From NCBI GenBank assembly GCA_026314275.1, contig CP111109.1, positions 1,240,001 through 1,304,000 on the forward strand: a DNA stretch of 64,000 nucleotides, written 5' to 3'. Every line of letters begins with the position of its first letter. Position 1 is the first letter of the stretch. Position numbers and translations under genes: made by a program. The notes beneath the pieces are model-generated. The model searched no databases. It was given only the letters and a program-made list of their open reading frames with translations, and had not been told where the DNA came from. This DNA is from JAGOEY01 sp017997515 (GTDB lineage Bacteria; Pseudomonadota; Gammaproteobacteria; Burkholderiales; Burkholderiaceae_C). Positions 52,798 through 60,751 of this stretch are shown in pieces.

Positions 52798-53199
52798 TCA
52801 TGAAAGTTTTCCCTCTTGGGGCTGGGAGGTGGATGAGTGGGCCACGCCGAACCTTGCGGCCAGTTCAGCCAGCCGCCGGTCCAGAGTCCACAGCGTGGCA
52901 CCAGGGGTCATGAGGGTCGACGCCAGGAGATGGATGTCGATAAGGCCGCAGCCAAGACCATAGAGCTGCCTGTCTTCAATGAACGCCAGGACTTCGGCCT
53001 GGGTTGGCAGAGCGGCCGAGCGCAACAATCCGATGTCGTGCAAGGTCCGGCCCCGTGGCGCCGGTGGCGTGCCACAAGCCAGCTCGCCAATCACCATCGG
53101 ATGGGTCAACGCCAAATCCAGCACCACCAGCTCGACCAGTGCGTCGTTGCGGTACCTGAAGTGGGCCACCCATACCGAGGTGTCGATCAGCACATTCAT
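52798..53199 (-). CDS. vapC: PIN-domain toxin VapC of a second type II module
   Basis: 133 aa. MNVLIDTSVWVAHFR with D6, MVIGELACG with E39, CGLIDIHLLAS with D88 and LWTLDRRL with D107 give the full PIN acidic set. The start overlaps the vapB stop (ATGA). GC-rich, in contrast to the wzx gene beside it. Same orientation as the polysaccharide locus. Confidence 0.92.
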   Translation of the reverse strand: MNVLIDTSVWVAHFRYRNDALVELVVLDLALTHPMVIGELACGTPPAPRGRTLHDIGLLRSAALPTQAEVLAFIEDRQLYGLGCGLIDIHLLASTLMTPGATLWTLDRRLAELAARFGVAHSSTSQPQEGKLS

Positions 53200-53402
53200 T
53201 GCGTAGGCAGCGCTTCGCGGCGGCGTGGCACATCCGGCATTCCTTGCGCCTGGCCCCCCAGTGCCGCCAGGCGCTTGGCGGCCTGCACACGGATATAGGT
53301 CTGAATGGCGGCACGGAACAACTCCGCCTTGTCCATACCGGGGTCAATCATGTCCAGCGCCTGGTGGTAGAGCGCATCGTCGATGGTGACAGTGGTTCGC
53401 AT
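53196..53402 (-). CDS. vapB: VapB-type antitoxin
   Basis: 68 aa. MRTTVTIDDALYHQALDMI is the classic ribbon-helix-helix VapB opening; DPGMDKAELFRAAIQTYIRVQAAKRLAALGG completes the DNA-binding dimer, and the C-terminus wraps the toxin. A perfect palindrome lies 13 bp before its start and is the likely autoregulatory operator. Confidence 0.92.
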   Translation of the reverse strand: MRTTVTIDDALYHQALDMIDPGMDKAELFRAAIQTYIRVQAAKRLAALGGQAQGMPDVPRRREALPTQ

Positions 53403-53414
53403 AAGCGCCTCATT

Positions 53415-53432
53415 TGATGAAATTTATCATCA
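53415..53432. promoter_or_regulatory. Candidate VapBC operator
   Basis: TGATGA-AATTTA-TCATCA: perfect 6-bp inverted repeats with an AT spacer, immediately upstream of vapB. RHH antitoxins usually bind such sites to repress their own operon. Confidence 0.65.
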
Positions 53433-53634
53433 ATTATCGCATCAAACGGTTTCACGCAGCATACGGGCCACACCGGCCTGCCAGCCGGCTGCAAATGGGC
53501 GCTGCAGCTCCCAGCCGACCTGGCCACATTTGGGGGCAAAGCGGGTCATGGGGTCGTGGTTTTTTTGGATTATCGAATTTGATAGATGTCAGCGCTTTAC
53601 ACGATTGGGCGGCTTCAAGTCCAAGTGCAACATT

Positions 53635-53821
53635 CATTGAACCGAGATTGTTCATTAGGACGCGAGGGGATGGCGAGGCGAGTTGCGAGGCAGTTTGGCC
53701 ACTGGTGAGAAGGCAATAGCCCCGCTATTGCTGCCGAAGCAGGGGCCAAAATGGCTGCAAATCGTCCGCCAGCACCCGCGTAGGCCCGAAGGGCCGCCTA
53801 ATGGACAATCTCGGTTGAATG
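53635..53821. mobile_element. 187-bp MITE-like element with 25-bp terminal inverted repeats
   Basis: Left end CATTGAACCGAGATTGTTCA, TTAGG; right end in reverse complement CATTCAACCGAGATTGTCCA, TTAGG: 23 of 25 positions agree. Inside are smaller palindromes (GCAATAGCCCCGCTATTGC and GGCCCGAAGGGCC). It has no gene. No clear target-site duplication was found. It lies between vapB and the VIT1-like gene in an otherwise empty 426-bp gap; the rest of the gap is the vapBC promoter side and featureless sequence. Confidence 0.75.
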
Positions 53822-53828
53822 CACTGAA

Positions 53829-54518
53829 TCAGACCGCCTGCCCCAGTGCCGCCCCCACCCCTGCGGTCACCGCCATGGCCAGCACACCCCAGAAGGCCAC
53901 CCGCGCGGCACCGGTGGCCATGGACGCACCACCCGCGCGTGCCGCCAGCGCGCCGAGCAGCGCCAGCAGCACCAGGGACGCGCCGCCCACCAGCGGCAGC
54001 ACCAGGTGGGGCGGCGCGGCGGCGGCCACCAGCAGGGGCAGCGCCGCCCCCACCGCAAAACTGGCCGCAGACGCCAGCGCGGCCTGTACCGGGCGGGCGG
54101 CCATGGTGTCGGAAATGCCGAGCTCGTCCCGGGTGTGTGCCCCCAGCGCGTCGTGCGCCATGAGCTGCACGGCAACCTGCTGGGCCAGCTTGGCATCGAG
54201 CCCGCGCCCGACGTAAATGGCGGCCAGCTCGCGGTGTTCTGCAGCGCTGTCGGCGGCCAGCTCGGCGCGCTCGCGGGCGATGTCGGCGCGTTCGGTGTCG
54301 GCCTGCGAATGCACCGACACATATTCCCCCGCCGCCATCGACATGGCCCCCGCCACCAGCCCGGCCACACCCGCCACCAGGATGCTGGCGTGGCTGGCCT
54401 GCGCCGCCGACACCCCAATCACCAGACTGGCGGTGGAGACAATGCCGTCGTTGGCCCCCAGCACAGCGGCGCGCAGCCAGCTTATGCGGTGGGCGAGGTG
54501 TCGTTCGGATTGGTGCAT
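53829..54518 (-). CDS. VIT1/CCC1-family iron/manganese transporter
   Basis: 229 aa. RISWLRAAVLGANDGIVSTASLVIGVSAAQ is the signature first helix; a second helix (ILVAGVAGLVAGAMSMAAGEYVSV) is followed by a soluble helical segment with Glu residues (RADIARERAELAADSAAEHREL) and three more helices. The family moves Fe2+ or Mn2+ out of the cytoplasm. The start MHQSERHLAHRISW is clear; upstream in-frame sequence is unrelated. Confidence 0.92.
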   Translation of the reverse strand: MHQSERHLAHRISWLRAAVLGANDGIVSTASLVIGVSAAQASHASILVAGVAGLVAGAMSMAAGEYVSVHSQADTERADIARERAELAADSAAEHRELAAIYVGRGLDAKLAQQVAVQLMAHDALGAHTRDELGISDTMAARPVQAALASAASFAVGAALPLLVAAAAPPHLVLPLVGGASLVLLALLGALAARAGGASMATGAARVAFWGVLAMAVTAGVGAALGQAV

Positions 54519-54778
54519 AAGGTGCGTGGCGGTGTGTGGCAGTGGATCAAAAAAGGGTGGCGTGAGTATGCAGCGCACGGCTGAACACCGGCTGAACGCC
54601 GCAGCAGCACGGGCACGCGGCCTTGTCCTACCCGCGTTAGGGCGGCTGTCTGCGGCGGCGCGCAGGCTGGTGCACCCACACTGGCGGGCACACACTAGCG
54701 GACACACGGCACTTTTGCCGCGCGCCGCTAACACCGCTAATACGCCGCTAACACGCCAACGCTGAAAGCCCCATCCCC

Positions 54779-55657
54779 ATGGTTCGCCTCAAATTCTCCA
54801 TTGGTCTGGACTACCAGATCAACAGCCCCGGCTGTGACTTCATCTTCAACGTCCACGCCGCCCAGACCGCACACCAGACGGTGGTGAACGAGTCGCTGGC
54901 CATTAGCCAGCCGGTGCAGTCGAATGTCTACACCGACACCGTGACCCACACCCGTTACCTGCGGTTTCGCGCAGCAGGCGGGCCGCTGACGGTCAACTAC
55001 CAGGCCACGGTGGACATCAACCACTTCACCGCCCAGCCCGGCACCATTCCCGAGGTGGATGTGGCCAGCCTGCCGGGTGCCGTGCTGCAGTACCTCTACC
55101 CCAGCCGCTACTGCCCGTCGGACCGGCTGCTGCGCCTGGCGATGGACGAGTTTGGCCACCTGCCACAGGGCTACACCCGGGTGCAGGCGATCCACGACTG
55201 GGTGACCAAACATGTGACGTTCCAGTCCAACTCGTCCAACGGCACCACCACCGCCATCGACACGCTGATCGACCGCGTGGGCGTGTGCCGCGACTTTGCG
55301 CACCTGATGATCTCGCTGTGCCGCGCGGTCAACATCCCCGCACGCTTTGCCACCGGCATCGACTACGGTGCCGACACGGCCCTCGGCCCGCCCGACTTTC
55401 ACGCCTATGTCGAGGTGTTCCTGGGTGACCGCTGGTACATCTTTGACGCGTCCGGTGTGGCCATCCCGATGGGGTTTGTGCGTTTTGGCACCGGCCACGA
55501 TGCGGCCGACTCGGCGTTCTCCACCATGTTTGGTGGCGTGGCAGGCTCGGCCCCGGTGGTGCACATCGAAGCCGTGCCCAACGCCCAAGGCCAGCTGGTG
55601 GTGCCGCACCATGTGCCGCATGGGCTGTCTACGGATGGGCAGACGCAGCGGTTTTAA
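54779..55657 (+). CDS. Transglutaminase-like cysteine protease family protein
   Basis: 292 aa. An N-terminal beta domain (FSIGLDYQINSPGCDFIFNVH ... RYLRFRAAGGPLTV) leads to the transglutaminase core with the triad C170 (DRVGVCRDFAHL), H208 (PPDFHAYVEVF) and D223 (WYIFDAS). No signal peptide, so cytoplasmic. Family members cleave or crosslink peptides; the target is unknown. Divergent from the VIT1-like gene. Confidence 0.88.
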   Translation: MVRLKFSIGLDYQINSPGCDFIFNVHAAQTAHQTVVNESLAISQPVQSNVYTDTVTHTRYLRFRAAGGPLTVNYQATVDINHFTAQPGTIPEVDVASLPGAVLQYLYPSRYCPSDRLLRLAMDEFGHLPQGYTRVQAIHDWVTKHVTFQSNSSNGTTTAIDTLIDRVGVCRDFAHLMISLCRAVNIPARFATGIDYGADTALGPPDFHAYVEVFLGDRWYIFDASGVAIPMGFVRFGTGHDAADSAFSTMFGGVAGSAPVVHIEAVPNAQGQLVVPHHVPHGLSTDGQTQRF

Positions 55658-55662
55658 ACAAG

Positions 55663-57132
55663 CTACCGCACCTCTTGCACCATGCGCTCAAACACCTTCC
55701 AGAACCCCGCGTCCTGCGCGGTGGTGAAGTTGATGCGCATCAGGGTGGAGGGCTGGCGGCTGGCGTGGAAGAGTGCGCCGGGGGCCAGCAGGTAACCCTC
55801 GTCGAGCATGCGCTGGGCCAGCACGTCGGTGTCGACACCCGTCTCCACCCAGCCAAACAAACCCGCCGGTTCCGCCGCAAAGGTGCAGCCTGCGGCCAAT
55901 GCCAGCTTGACGCTGCGCGAGCGGGCGGCTTCGAGCCGGGTGCGGATACGTTCGGCGTGGCGGCGCAGCTGGCCTTGCTCGATACACAGGGCCAGGGCGC
56001 GCTCCAGCAGAGACGGGGTGGTCAGGGTGGCGAGCAATTTCGTATCCAGCAGGCGCTCGACCAGCGCGGGCGGTGCGGCGAGGAAGCCCACCCGCCAGTT
56101 GGGGGCCAGGATCTTGGCAAAACCGCTGACGTAGATGGTGCGCTGCAGGCCATCCAGCGTGCTCAGGCGGGTGGCGTGTTCGGGTGCGATGTGGCTGTAG
56201 GTGTCGTCTTCGACGATGTGGAAGTTGTGCTGCTGCGCCAGCTGCAGCACGCGGTGGGCGCTGCCGGGGGTGAGGCAGTAGCCGGTGGGGTTGTGGAACA
56301 CACTCACACTCACAAACAGCTTGGGCGCGTGGGTTTCGCAGTAACGCGCCATCACCGCCAGATCGGGCCCCTCGGGGCCACGCGGCACCGGCAGGATACG
56401 CATGCCCAGGGCGTCGAGCCGGGCAAATTCGACCGACCAGCCGGGCTCTTCCACCATCACCGGGTCACCCGCCTTGAGCAGCGTGCGGCTGACGATGTCC
56501 AGCGCATGGGTGGCACCGACGGTGGTGATGATCTGGCGCGGCGTGGCCGGGATGTGGATGGCGGCCAGCCGGTGCGCCAGCACCTCGCGCAAGGCCGGGT
56601 CACCCATGGGTTCGCCGTATTTGAGCGAATGCTCTTGCAGCATGCGGCTGCTGGTGACCTTGCGCACGGCGGCGGCCATAAAGGTGGTCTCCAGCCAGTC
56701 GGGCGGGAACACGCCCGCGCCGGGCTGCGGCTTGGCCGACGCCTGGTGGAACATGCCGCGTATCAAGGCGGTAGCGTTGATCTGCGGGCTGCTGCCCAGC
56801 ACGTCTTCACCCAGCACCGAGACGCGGCCCGAGGCGGAGCCATTTACTACATTTTTGATAGCATCTTGCGGTCGTCCTGCCTGCGCCAGAGGCATATTTT
56901 GTGCTGAATCCCGGACAAAAAACCCGCGCTGCTTACGCGCCTCGACCAGGCCGGACGCCAGCAGCTGGTCGTAGGCCGCGACCACGGTGTACGGGCTGAC
57001 ACCCTGCTGGCGCGCACATTCACGCACCGAGGGCAGGCGTGTGCCGGGCAGCAGCAGGTGGTCGCGGATGCGGGTGGCGAAACGCTCGGCCAACTGCTCG
57101 GTCAATGACTGGGATGAGGTGCGGGTGAGCAT
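55663..57132 (-). CDS. MocR/PdxR-family regulator (GntR-type HTH fused to aminotransferase fold)
   Basis: 489 aa. A winged HTH (residues ~7-73: LAERFATRIRDHLLLPGTRLPSVRECARQQGVSPYTVV) joins a fold-type I aminotransferase domain with the Asp in HIVEDDTYSHIAPE and the PLP lysine K340 in YVSGFAKIL. MocR proteins sense PLP or amino compounds and usually control a divergent gene. Here that is the LysE/EamA/aminotransferase run starting 110 bp away. The inter-domain linker (residues ~76-98) is encoded by a family 1 repeat in frame. Confidence 0.9.
   Translation of the reverse strand: MLTRTSSQSLTEQLAERFATRIRDHLLLPGTRLPSVRECARQQGVSPYTVVAAYDQLLASGLVEARKQRGFFVRDSAQNMPLAQAGRPQDAIKNVVNGSASGRVSVLGEDVLGSSPQINATALIRGMFHQASAKPQPGAGVFPPDWLETTFMAAAVRKVTSSRMLQEHSLKYGEPMGDPALREVLAHRLAAIHIPATPRQIITTVGATHALDIVSRTLLKAGDPVMVEEPGWSVEFARLDALGMRILPVPRGPEGPDLAVMARYCETHAPKLFVSVSVFHNPTGYCLTPGSAHRVLQLAQQHNFHIVEDDTYSHIAPEHATRLSTLDGLQRTIYVSGFAKILAPNWRVGFLAAPPALVERLLDTKLLATLTTPSLLERALALCIEQGQLRRHAERIRTRLEAARSRSVKLALAAGCTFAAEPAGLFGWVETGVDTDVLAQRMLDEGYLLAPGALFHASRQPSTLMRINFTTAQDAGFWKVFERMVQEVR
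56842..56906. repeat. Family 1 palindromic repeat in the MocR linker, in frame
   Basis: Plus-strand TTTACTACATTTTTGATAGC, ATCTTGCGG, CCTGCGCCAGAGGCATATTT, TGTGC. Both family arms are recognisable. It encodes part of the linker between the DNA-binding and aminotransferase domains. Confidence 0.7.
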
Positions 57133-57151
57133 GGCGGATGGTGGATCGGCA

Positions 57152-57208
57152 ATCTGTGCCAGTCAAAAAACCAATACAGATATTGAAATTGTCCGAACAT
57201 CTGTACTG
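57152..57208. promoter_or_regulatory. Candidate MocR operator in the divergent region
   Basis: ATCTGTGCCAG at 57152 is repeated directly as ATCTGTACTGG at 57199, and CAATACAGAT (57172-57181) is the inverse of ATCTGTACTG with one mismatch. MocR/PdxR regulators bind direct repeats together with an inverted half-site between the two promoters, as seen here. Confidence 0.55.
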
Positions 57209-57242
57209 GAACTGTAATGGATAAAACTTTAAAGTAGCCGCC

Positions 57243-57842
57243 ATGACTTGGCAAGAATTCACCGCTCTTCTGGTGTTGGCCACGGCGATGAGTTTTTCGC
57301 CCGGGCCCAACACCACGCTCTCCACCGCGCTGGCGGCCAACGGTGGCTTGCGCCACGCCATGCGGTTTGTGTGGGCGGTGCCGGTGGGCTGGTGCCTGCT
57401 GCTGTTGCTTTGTGCGGCGGGGGTGGGAGCGCTGGTGGTGGCCGTGCCTGCGCTGCGCGGCGGCATCAAGGTGGTGGGTGTGGCCTACCTGCTGTGGCTC
57501 GCCTGGAAGCTGTCGGGCAGCGCCACGCTGGGGCAGGCTGCGGGCGACAAGCTGCAGATCAGTTTTCGGCAAGGTGTGGCCCTGCAGTTCGTGAACATCA
57601 AGGCTTGGCTGCTGGCATTAACCATCATTGCCGGCTGGGTGGCAGGCCACCCCGATGCCCAGCAGCGTATGGCCATCGTGAGCCCGGTAATGCTGTTCTT
57701 CGCTTTTGCCAGCAACCTGTTTTACGCGCTGGTGGGGGCCGTGCTGCGCAGCTGGCTGGCGCAGGGCAAACGCCTGCTGTGGTTCAACCGCTGTATGGCT
57801 GGCATCCTGGTGCTGACCGCTGCCTGGATGCTGAAGATATGA
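57243..57842 (+). CDS. LysE-family (RhtB-type) amino-acid exporter
   Basis: 199 aa, six membrane helices. ALLVLATAMSFSPGPNTTLSTALAANGGL is the family signature (SPGPN), and FRQGVALQFVNIKAWLLALTI the second conserved block. Exports an amino acid or small amine. First gene of the run controlled by the divergent MocR protein; overlaps the EamA gene by ATGA. Confidence 0.93.
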   Translation: MTWQEFTALLVLATAMSFSPGPNTTLSTALAANGGLRHAMRFVWAVPVGWCLLLLLCAAGVGALVVAVPALRGGIKVVGVAYLLWLAWKLSGSATLGQAAGDKLQISFRQGVALQFVNIKAWLLALTIIAGWVAGHPDAQQRMAIVSPVMLFFAFASNLFYALVGAVLRSWLAQGKRLLWFNRCMAGILVLTAAWMLKI

Positions 57843-58906
57843 CTGAGCACAAGTCTTTGGCTCCGCCCCATCCCCTTCCAGAAACACCGCGGAACCGGCT
57901 TTGCCGGGCCGCTGGTGTTGCCCCCGGCGAGGGGGTTGGCGAAGCGACACGCAGTGCGCGTAGCCTGGGGGAGAACCCAAATCTCGGGATGTGGCTCGGC
58001 GTGCTGGGTGTGGCCATGTTTGCCGTCACCCTGCCCATGACCCGCTTGGCCACCGGCACGGTGGACGCGCCCCAGCTCTCGCCCTGGTTCGTCACACTGG
58101 GCCGGGCGGCGCTGGCAGGTGTGTTGTCGGTGGTCTTCCTGCTGGTCACGCGCTCGCCCGTGCCACAACGCCAGCACTGGAAACCCCTGGGTATTGCCGT
58201 GCTGGGCAACGCCGTGGGTTACCCGCTGCTGCTGGCGTATGCGTTGCGGGTGGTCACCGCCAGCCATGCAGCGGTGATCACGGCGCTGCTGCCGCTGGTG
58301 TCGGCCATGGTGGCGGCTTGGGTGTTACACCAGCGGGCGCGGCTGGGCTTCTGGGTCTGTGCCGTCATCGGCAGCCTGCTGGTGCTGGTGTTTTCGGTGC
58401 TGCGGGCGCAGCAGCACAGCGGCGGAGTGGAATTTGGGTTCGAGTGGGCCGACCTGCTGCTGGTGGGCGCGGTGATTGCAGCGTCGTTTGGCTACATCTT
58501 TGGCGCCAAGGTCACCCCCGCGCTGGGCGCGGAGCGGGTGATCTGCTGGGTGTGTGTGATGGCGCTGCCCGTCACCCTGCCCGCCACGCTGGTGCTGTGG
58601 CCCAGCCAGCCCATCGCCACCTCGGCCTGGGTGGGGTTTGTGTATGTGGGCCTGTTTTCGATGTGGATTGGTTTCTTCGCCTGGTACCGGGGCCTGGCCC
58701 TGGGCGGCGCGCTGCGGGTAAGCCAGACGCAGCTTTTGCAGCCGTTTTTGTCGATCCTGGCGGCCATCCCGCTGCTGGGGGAGCCGCTGGACCTGGTCAC
58801 GCTGGGGTTTGCCGCCGCGGTGGTGGCCACTGTTGTCATCGGCAAACGGCTGTCGCAGCCCACAGCCCCATGCCCTGCACCCCTTCCGAAAGGCAGCACC
58901 CCATGA
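57839..58906 (+). CDS. EamA/DMT-family transporter with repeat-encoded N-terminus
   Basis: 355 aa if translation starts at the ATG coupled to the lysE stop. The first ~50 residues (HPLPETPRNRLCRAAGVAPG ...) are encoded by a family 2 repeat and are not part of the usual fold; the membrane protein proper starts MWLGVLGVAMFAVTLPMTR, and an ATG at 57989 could begin there instead. About ten helices in two EamA halves, with LSPWFVTLGRAALAGV and RVSQTQLLQPFLSILAAIPLLGE. Exports a metabolite of unknown nature. Confidence 0.88.
   Translation: MTEHKSLAPPHPLPETPRNRLCRAAGVAPGEGVGEATRSARSLGENPNLGMWLGVLGVAMFAVTLPMTRLATGTVDAPQLSPWFVTLGRAALAGVLSVVFLLVTRSPVPQRQHWKPLGIAVLGNAVGYPLLLAYALRVVTASHAAVITALLPLVSAMVAAWVLHQRARLGFWVCAVIGSLLVLVFSVLRAQQHSGGVEFGFEWADLLLVGAVIAASFGYIFGAKVTPALGAERVICWVCVMALPVTLPATLVLWPSQPIATSAWVGFVYVGLFSMWIGFFAWYRGLALGGALRVSQTQLLQPFLSILAAIPLLGEPLDLVTLGFAAAVVATVVIGKRLSQPTAPCPAPLPKGSTP
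57868..57980. repeat. Family 2 palindromic repeat within the 5' part of the EamA reading frame
   Basis: CCCATCCCCTTCCAGAAACA, GGAACCGGCTTTGCCGGGCC, TTGCCCCCGGCGAGGGGGTT and GTAGCCTGGGGGAGAACCC follow the family 2 order. It has no stop codon in the EamA frame, so it adds residues or forms a structured leader before the inner ATG. Confidence 0.8.
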
Positions 58907-59508
58907 GCACCGACACCTGGCTCGCCTTTGCCCTGTTTGCGTTTGTCAGCTCCATCACCCCCGGCCCCAACAACACCATGCTGCTGGCGTCGGGCGTGAA
59001 CTTTGGTTTTGTGCGCTCGCTGCCGCATATGGCGGGGGTCACGGTGGGTTTCTGCCTGATGATTTTGCTGATGGGTCTGGGGTTGGGCAGTGTGTTTGTG
59101 CGCTTTCCGGTGCTGTACACGGTGCTGCGGTATGTGGGCGGCACCTACATGCTTTACCTGGCCTGGAAGATCTTCCGCAGCCAGCCGGCTTCATCCACCG
59201 ACAACAACACCACCGCCGCCCAACCCATGGGTTTCACCGCCGCCGCGGCCTTCCAGTGGGTCAACCCCAAGGCCTGGGTGATGGCGCTGGGTTCTGTCAC
59301 CACCTACCTGCCCGCGCAGCACACACCGTGGCAGCTGCTGGCCCTGGTGGGGCTGATGGGGGTGATCAACATGCCCACCACCAGCACCTGGGCGCTGTTT
59401 GGCAGCCGCCTGCGCCGTTACCTGCAAGAACCGGTATTTCTTCGCATATTCAACACACTGGCCGCGCTGGCGCTGGTCGCTTCGCTTTATCCTCTACTGA
59501 TTCACTGA
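58903..59508 (+). CDS. LysE-family amino-acid exporter (second copy)
   Basis: 201 aa. SITPGPNNTMLLASGVNFGF is the LysE signature and AAAFQWVNPKAWVMALGSV the second block. Only distantly similar to the LysE protein two genes upstream, so not a recent duplicate. Overlaps the EamA gene by 4 bp (ATGA). Confidence 0.93.
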   Translation: MSTDTWLAFALFAFVSSITPGPNNTMLLASGVNFGFVRSLPHMAGVTVGFCLMILLMGLGLGSVFVRFPVLYTVLRYVGGTYMLYLAWKIFRSQPASSTDNNTTAAQPMGFTAAAAFQWVNPKAWVMALGSVTTYLPAQHTPWQLLALVGLMGVINMPTTSTWALFGSRLRRYLQEPVFLRIFNTLAALALVASLYPLLIH

Positions 59509-59527
59509 CCTTACAACGGAGAACAAC

Positions 59528-60751
59528 ATGTCCCCAACATCCACATCCGGCGACACCTGGAAACTTGCTGCCCGTGCAGAAAAAATGAACCCGTCGGTGA
59601 TCCGCGAAATCCTCAAGGTCACCGAGAAGCCCGGCATCATCAGTTTTGCGGGTGGCCTGCCCTCCCCCAAAACCTTCCCCATCGCTGAATTTGACGCCGC
59701 TTCGCACAAGGTGCTGAGCGAAGACGGTCAGGCCGCCCTGCAGTACGCCGCCAGCGAGGGCTTCCCCGCGTTGCGCGAGGCGGTGGCGGCCATGCTGCCC
59801 TGGAACGTGGACCCGGCCCAGGTGCTGATCACCACCGGGTCGCAGCAGGGGCTGGACCTGGTCGCCAAGATCCTGATCGACGGGGGCAGCAAAATTCTGG
59901 TCGAAACCCCCACCTACCTGGGCGCACTGCAGGCCTTCACCCCCATGGAGCCCGCAGTGGTGAGTGTGGCCAGCGACGACGAAGGTGTGGTGGTGGACGA
60001 CCTGGTCGCCAAAGCGAAAGACGCACGTTTTATCTACCTGCTGCCCAACTTCCAGAACCCCACCGGCCGCAGCATGAGTGAGACCCGCCGCGCCGCTGTG
60101 TCTGCCGCTGCCGCCCAAGCAGGCCTGCCCATCATTGAAGACAACCCCTATGGCGAGTTGTGGTTCGACGAAGAGCCACCGCTGCCACTGAGCGCCCGCA
60201 ACCCCGAGGGTTGTATCTACCTGGGCTCCTTCTCCAAGGTGCTGGCGCCCGGCCTGCGCCTGGGCTTCCTGGTGGCGCCCAAACATATTTACCCCAAGCT
60301 GCTGCAGGCCAAACAGGCGGTGGACTTACACACCCCCAGCTTCACCCAGCGTATGGTGGCCGAGGTGCTGAAAGGCAACTTCCTGGACCGCCATGTGCCC
60401 ACCATCCGCGCGCTGTACAAGAGCCAGCGCGACGCGATGCTGGTGGCACTGCAACGCGAAATGGCGGGCCTCGACGTGCAGTGGAACACCCCTGCGGGCG
60501 GCATGTTCCTGTGGGCACGTCTGCCCGAGGGGATGAGCGCCGTGGACCTGCTGCCCCAGGCAGTGGAACGTGGTGTGGCCTTTGTGCCCGGCGCGGCTTT
60601 CTACGCCGACCATGCCGATGCCCGCACGCTACGCCTGTCCTTCGTGACCGCGAGTGTGGAGCAGATCAACATCGGCGTGAAAGCATTGGCCGAGGCGATC
60701 CGCAGCGCACGCGCCACCTCCGCACCGCGCGAACTGGAAGCCGCCGCATGA
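59528..60751 (+). CDS. PLP-dependent aminotransferase (2-aminoadipate/aromatic, fold type I)
   Basis: 407 aa with an ACGGAG-type ribosome site. K237 in YLGSFSKVLAPGLRLGF holds PLP; NFQNPTGRSMS, IIEDNPYGELWF and GITISFAGGLP-like IISFAGGLPSPKTFP place it in the LysN/2-aminoadipate and aromatic aminotransferase group. The likely reaction is amino-group transfer between an amino acid and a 2-oxo acid. Shares its fold with the MocR regulator's C-terminal domain but is a separate enzyme. Confidence 0.9.
   Translation: MSPTSTSGDTWKLAARAEKMNPSVIREILKVTEKPGIISFAGGLPSPKTFPIAEFDAASHKVLSEDGQAALQYAASEGFPALREAVAAMLPWNVDPAQVLITTGSQQGLDLVAKILIDGGSKILVETPTYLGALQAFTPMEPAVVSVASDDEGVVVDDLVAKAKDARFIYLLPNFQNPTGRSMSETRRAAVSAAAAQAGLPIIEDNPYGELWFDEEPPLPLSARNPEGCIYLGSFSKVLAPGLRLGFLVAPKHIYPKLLQAKQAVDLHTPSFTQRMVAEVLKGNFLDRHVPTIRALYKSQRDAMLVALQREMAGLDVQWNTPAGGMFLWARLPEGMSAVDLLPQAVERGVAFVPGAAFYADHADARTLRLSFVTASVEQINIGVKALAEAIRSARATSAPRELEAAA

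Noticed and set aside
53622..53835. Target-site duplication around the MITE-like element
   Set aside because: Flanks beside the inverted ends do not match for any choice of end position tried by eye.
57248..57838. Long 5' extension of the EamA frame through the whole lysE gene
   Set aside because: It is the lysE region in another frame; the EamA start must lie at 57839 or 57989.
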